Of a stretch of DNA of 64,000 nt, positions 59,863 to 64,000 are shown one piece after another. The notes under the pieces are model-generated. The model was not told the origin of the DNA, ran no database searches, and saw nothing but the letters and a program-made list of their open reading frames with translations. The stretch is from NCBI GenBank assembly GCA_024516155.1, contig JAJJXM010000061.1, positions 62,001-126,000 on the forward strand. Reading direction: 5' to 3'. The stretch is from Pyronema omphalodes. Taxonomy: Eukaryota; Ascomycota; Pezizomycetes; Pezizales; Pyronemataceae. The translations under genes and the position numbers were made by a program. Positions within the stretch are counted from its first letter, which is position 1; every line of letters begins with the position of its first letter.

Positions 59863-62460
59863 TCATTAGGACAGTAAGCTACTTGGCCATTCTCATCGAT
59901 GATTTACTTGTGTTGGAAGCTTTCTATGATTCCTAGATCGTTTGCTAATAGAGCCCTTCACTTATATAATAGTCTATTATGTTCATCTTGACACGTGCCG
60001 CTTATAAAACGAACCGACAGCACAATTCTACTACGAATTTCTTTACCAAATGATATGCTACGTGGGAGAAATACAATGGATTGATGGTTATTTGGCTTTT
60101 TTTTTCCTTATAAAACCTTAAAACCCTACAATATTGTATTGATTTAAGACACAATTCTTACTACGATGACATGATAATGATGGTTGCATCTGTGCTGCTC
60201 GTCTCGCTACGTTCATGATCTCTCATGATTCTCTACCGATTGATGTGCTTCGTTAGAAATCGCTTGACGTATCATGACAATCTACCATGCTGTAAAATTG
60301 CTTACCCCACTTTCGAAGGCAAAATTCGGCGATTGGTTGCATTGTAAGAAGAAACAGATGACTCCTGGAATGTTATTCATGTTTCTTTCTCCACGGCAAG
60401 CGCTATGCCAAAGCATCCACTCGACGCCCATGACTCGGATACGGCAACAAATGGAAACTAGCATGTAAAATGGTAAAAGAGAGTCTAGAGCACTGGGTAG
60501 TGCAATGTCTTCCAATGTCCGCGGGTGTAACGATATCATTGTAGTCAGATAAGAAGGCTGGAAGTAGAAGGAATTCCTGGTATGCCGGGAAGAGAGCACA
60601 CAGGACCAAAGAAACAGTAAGTAAAACAACGGCGACAGGGGGGAGGGGACTCGGGAAGTTAAGTATTTCTAGTTTTAAGCTTGTTGTGGAAGGCACTCAA
60701 GGCAGGTGGAAAGGCGCAAGACCGAGTACCAGTTACCTAATTATTGGCACTTTCCATATCTCGATGTGAGGTGGATAGAACAAAAAGGCGATATAATTGG
60801 AAGCTGACAAGCGTTACACCTTATGTATGCACAGGTAATAGCAGAGTATTATATTGACCAGACAAGCCTGTACTTGACGGTGGCGAATAAGTGCAAAACC
60901 ATAATAATCGTAATACCAAAACTACGGCTAGGCCTGTATCCTATCGGTTGCTCGATCAAAATGAACCAACACTTAGTAGATTTTATTAAGAAAAAAGTAG
61001 TCAAGTCAGCAGTGGCTAATTCACGGCAACGCGGCTATTTTAGGATGGTACTAGGCTCACTATGGCAGCTGCACAGAATTCGAGCAAGCTCCGAATCACC
61101 TAAGCGCGTGCTACAGATGTCTTGGCTCATGTTCCAGCATTCGTGCCTCGGGAATGGAGTTGTGCCAAGACAACTGTAAACAGGGGGTAGGAATCGTAGG
61201 GTTTACCTACGCCGATGTCAGTACCATTCTTCTTTCAACGGCAATTCAAATTACAGTTTTTCAAAACCTCTTTTCTGTGTCATATAATGCTAAACTTTGA
61301 AGGAACATTAATACATATTCAAGCAATAACTCGGGACTACGCACAGCCTCGACGCCACGTCTAAGGAGTATCACCCGCGCCACAACTTAAACAACAAATT
61401 CGCACGCCGGGTCTAATACAGTGTCAGCACCGTTAACCGGGCACATAGTCACAAGGTTCTCTGGGCTCACACGACCCTACAGCCATTGGGTGCATCTCAA
61501 TTCATTTTCTGTTGGCTGAAAATGATAATATTTTGTTGTTGTGCAGTTTGGGGTCCTGTGCTTCTAGCCTTCTTCAAATTTTGGAAGACCAAAATGCATA
61601 TACCAGCCTTATCATGGCTATTTTTTGTCGCTACATTTTATCAAAAAATTTGCCTTTCGAAGCCGAGTGGGTAGAAAGGGCATCCGGGTGCAATTTGTAA
61701 ATGTCATTGTAACCTTTACGTTATGACAGAGCGTAACTTTGAAAGTTGAGGCCAAACAAGCGGTGTTTTCATCTAGAATATGATACGCAGCCCTAGGGCC
61801 TCAATCCCTGAGGAGCCTTTTTCACAGCAACAGCATCGGCGGTGCCTCGATCAGGATTTCGGAATCATCTTGAACGCTACATACATCTTTTGCTGATAGG
61901 TAGGTACAAACGATGCTCCGCAAAATGGATCTGAGATCCGATACGCAACTACTTCTTTTGGAATCATCTGACTTGTTTCCTGATGGATTCAAGGTACGTT
62001 TCTGTAGGAAAGTCTGCCTTATCGATAGGTAGTAAGCTCCAGTAATACCTGAAGAGATTTACTCCTGTGGCTGGTACATTGATGAGTCCTTGCTGTATAA
62101 TATGTTGATATCTAAAATAGGGTATTTTGGGAGTTTCCGATGCCTAACTAAAGATATTCTCTGTGTGCAAAAGACTGTATCTACAGCTGAAGCTGAGGTC
62201 CCATGGAGAATTTTGCGTTCATCAATCAATTTTGATATACGAAGGTGGTGGTAATACTATTGGAATCAAGGGGCTGGTAACCGGTTTCATCGGCATTATG
62301 TCGTGAAACTTCGGATGTGAAACCTAAATGATAGGACTAATCAACTAGCAATTAGTGATGCAATGTTAAACAAACAAGCGAGTCTTTGGCAGAGGGCTAG
62401 CTTACCTCGTTATCATTCGGGTGCCAAAACCGGGAAATATTTTCTTTATAGACAGTTAGA
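59863..62460. other. 2.6-kb interval, no gene recognised
   Basis: Contains a 118-residue Lys-rich frame at 60823-61179 plus with an ATG and, in a different frame over 61053-61180, a Cys-rich reading (see findings); neither is convincing as a gene. A minus-strand frame near 60,690-60,410 has a hydrophobic stretch (VAVVLLTVSLVLCALF) but no ATG. Confidence 0.4.
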
Positions 62461-62680
62461 TACGATCCAAACAGAAGATACCGTCCTAAATGCTTCCTAC
62501 CCGAGTGCGGTGATAGATTCCGAAGGCACCAATCGACTACAGTCATAAAAAGGCTTTCGGAAGTGATTGAATGACGAGCCACACGGCGAAGGCCCTTCTC
62601 GTTTAAGCCACACAAACTTCGGAAACCAACGCAGAAGTTTATCGGTTTACCACCTAGTAATCGTGTGTTGAGAGTAGTGG
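62461..62680 (+). pseudogene. Decayed C2H2 zinc-finger remnant
   Basis: One frame reads YRPKCFLPECGDRFRRHQST, then TTVIKRLSEVIE, a stop at 62571-62573, and then RPFSFKPHKLRKPTQKF at 62593-62643 in the same frame. The first part keeps the C-x4-C of a C2H2 finger but not its two His. The second keeps the hydrophobic and basic pattern of another finger with Cys and the terminal His pair lost. The surrounding frame has stops on both sides. I read it as the remains of a C2H2 DNA-binding protein gene. Only about 70 residues are interpretable. Confidence 0.4.
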
Positions 62681-63545
62681 ATTAACGTGACCTTGCGCTT
62701 GTAGACATGTTGAGCCTAATTTGATACCGCTCCCCTCATCCCAACGTACTCTTAGCACATGCACCTCTTGGCCTTGCAAACGTTACAACCGCGAGTGCGC
62801 AAGTTGAACCAATCCTCAGATACCCCTATAATATTATACACAGTCACAATTGGCGAGTGCTCGGACTCATTGCGTGCAGTAAGCGCTTTGTCTGTAACAT
62901 CCATTCTCAAACGGTAGTAATATCGAGGACCGCCTTATAATTGTTACAGATTCGGGTATCGAAGCCAGTCATCGGTTTTCCGGAATGATATGCTTTCGGA
63001 AGTGTATCCATTTCTCGTTGATGGCTGTTTTCTTTGCTTCCTATTTGCTCCGCTAGAAATATACGGATTGGCATATACCACTTTGGGCTCTCCACGTACT
63101 ACGGATTAGCAAAGAAGAGTATAGAGTAGTCAGGATGCCTGGTTCGCCGCGTCTGTTGTCCTTTGATAGTTGTCTTGTGCGAACAAGTGCGGTATCTCGG
63201 CCTTATACACCCTACTATATGTGGTGGATGATAGAACGGCTACCACGTCAAGAGAGATATAAGTAAGTCGGCCTGCGCACATAGTTTCAGACTCTATAGT
63301 TGCAAGCTCAATTCCAACCGTTATTACAAGAAACGTCAACCCGAAGCAACAAGAACTTGCGGAACATCAAGACCCTCAAGAACAATCTCAAACTCCCTCG
63401 TGATACCTTAGCATTTGGTATTGCCTTCTGCCCCACCTCCTGCTCACAAGAGTGTTAACCGGATTAGTAGGAACCTACCGCCAACACATCTGGCACTTAT
63501 TTCCGTTCCCCACACTCAGACTTAGTCGAGATCTCATTCAACACA
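62681..63545. other. Interval upstream of family copy D
   Basis: No gene recognised. A TATAAG at about 63,256 lies 290 bases before the copy D start, which is rather far. A CT/CA-rich stretch (63,360-63,540) looks like a leader. Confidence 0.35.
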
Positions 63546-63713
63546 ATGGCTGCATTCACCTACGCCCCGATGGAGGAAGTTTGGGTTTGCTGCATCTGCA
63601 GAGCGGGCCCCAACCTCCTCGCACACTCAGTTCAATGTATTGAACCAAGCTGCGGCCACCACTTCTGCCACCGTTGCGAGAGGTACGCACTTCCGGTCGT
63701 CGACGGGATGTGA
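63546..63713 (+). CDS. Small Cys/His protein, family copy D (55 aa)
   Basis: ATG-started frame, MAAFTYAPMEE, then W13-V-C15-C-I-C18, G21-P22, C31-x4-C36-G-H38-x2-C41-x2-C44 and an eleven-residue tail. The W-to-GP segment is six residues shorter than in A-C and supplies a true C-x2-C (15/18) where the others have one Cys plus a distant His; this is a likely swap of metal ligands (inference). No intron is obvious at the start. An upstream first exon ending in a donor and joining at the ACTTAG just before 63,525 is possible, as is a GTACGC donor within codon 46 that would extend the gene rightward. Function unknown. Last member seen on this strand. Confidence 0.6.
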   Translation: MAAFTYAPMEEVWVCCICRAGPNLLAHSVQCIEPSCGHHFCHRCERYALPVVDGM

Positions 63714-64000
63714 ATCCAAGGTCCTACGGAATGGCAGGGCACACCGAGCATGGTCGTCCATGCGGTGCTAAATTCGGAGGAGACTCAGTGAACGCGTTGG
63801 TGGCTATGGAACTTTCTTTTGTGGGCGGTGTCGAAATGTTTTCTTAGAATTATCCGACTCTTTTCGTGTCGGCGGAGTCGTCTATGGTCATCGCAATCGG
63901 TGCGGGTTGCATAGTGATGGAGATGATGTCGATGTCATCCGTCATAATTGGAGGCGGCTCTGCTTCTAACGCGATGGGTTGGGCCGATTTGGTATGCATT
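63714..64000. other. Window end, downstream of copy D
   Basis: Less than 300 bases; no gene, repeat or motif identified. It reads as moderately GC-rich sequence with GATG-rich patches (63,917-63,935). Confidence 0.4.

Noticed and set aside
60410..60696. Minus-strand frame with a strong hydrophobic segment
   Set aside because: It begins only at a GTG after a stop and has no ATG, motif or neighbouring exon; may be remnant or chance.
61486..61674. Frame with IIFCCCAVWGPVLLA, whose CC-to-GP spacing equals copy D
   Set aside because: No downstream C-x2-C-x-H-x2-C-x2-C and no Trp before the Cys; composition is AT-driven hydrophobic. Treated as chance.

Overview
The window reads as nuclear DNA of a filamentous ascomycete (Pezizomycotina; a leotiomycete is my best guess, from the gene complement and the look of the introns). 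Coding genes are interrupted by short introns of roughly 50-260 bases with GT...AG borders and CTAAC/CTGAT-like branch sites. They are separated by long gene-free stretches full of simple repeats. There are no operons, ribosome binding sites, rRNA, tRNA or CRISPR arrays that I can support.

Bases 1-21,400 are a conserved housekeeping block: a Vps17-type retromer subunit (minus, cut by the window edge), the mitochondrial ribosome-recycling GTPase MEF2 (minus), a large Asn/Gly/Met-rich protein of unknown function (minus), an SLC35F-type transporter (minus) and the PP4 phosphatase regulatory subunit PSY2/SMEK (plus, six exons rebuilt here). Further conserved genes sit inside the following gene-poor DNA: a GCR1_C-domain regulator (minus, about 30.7-32.6 kb) and a Pfa5-type palmitoyltransferase (minus, 39.4-41.5 kb).

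From about 21.4 kb onward the sequence becomes accessory in character: gene-poor, with tandem duplications, homopolymer tracts and decayed coding remnants (coiled-coil pseudogene at 36.8 kb, Thr-rich surface-protein-like remnant at 48 kb, C2H2 zinc-finger remnant at 62.5 kb). Two things stand out. (1) A 575-residue protein at 25.4-27.2 kb joins a fungal STAND-type N-terminal domain to what I read as a degenerate Ras-like GTPase domain that has lost its P-loop and most nucleotide-binding motifs. (2) Four small same-strand genes between 49 and 63.7 kb encode diverged paralogues sharing the frame W-x-C-[CH]-...-G-P-...-C-x(2,4)-C-x-H-x2-C-x2-C. Three of them share a phase-0 intron immediately after the start, and in one of these the first exon would be only the ATG codon.

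The housekeeping genes act in unrelated processes (endosome-to-Golgi retrieval, mitochondrial translation, solute transport, PP4 signalling, palmitoylation, transcription) and show no joint pathway. The linked small Cys/His genes look like a locally expanded family in a fast-evolving segment; their function is unknown.
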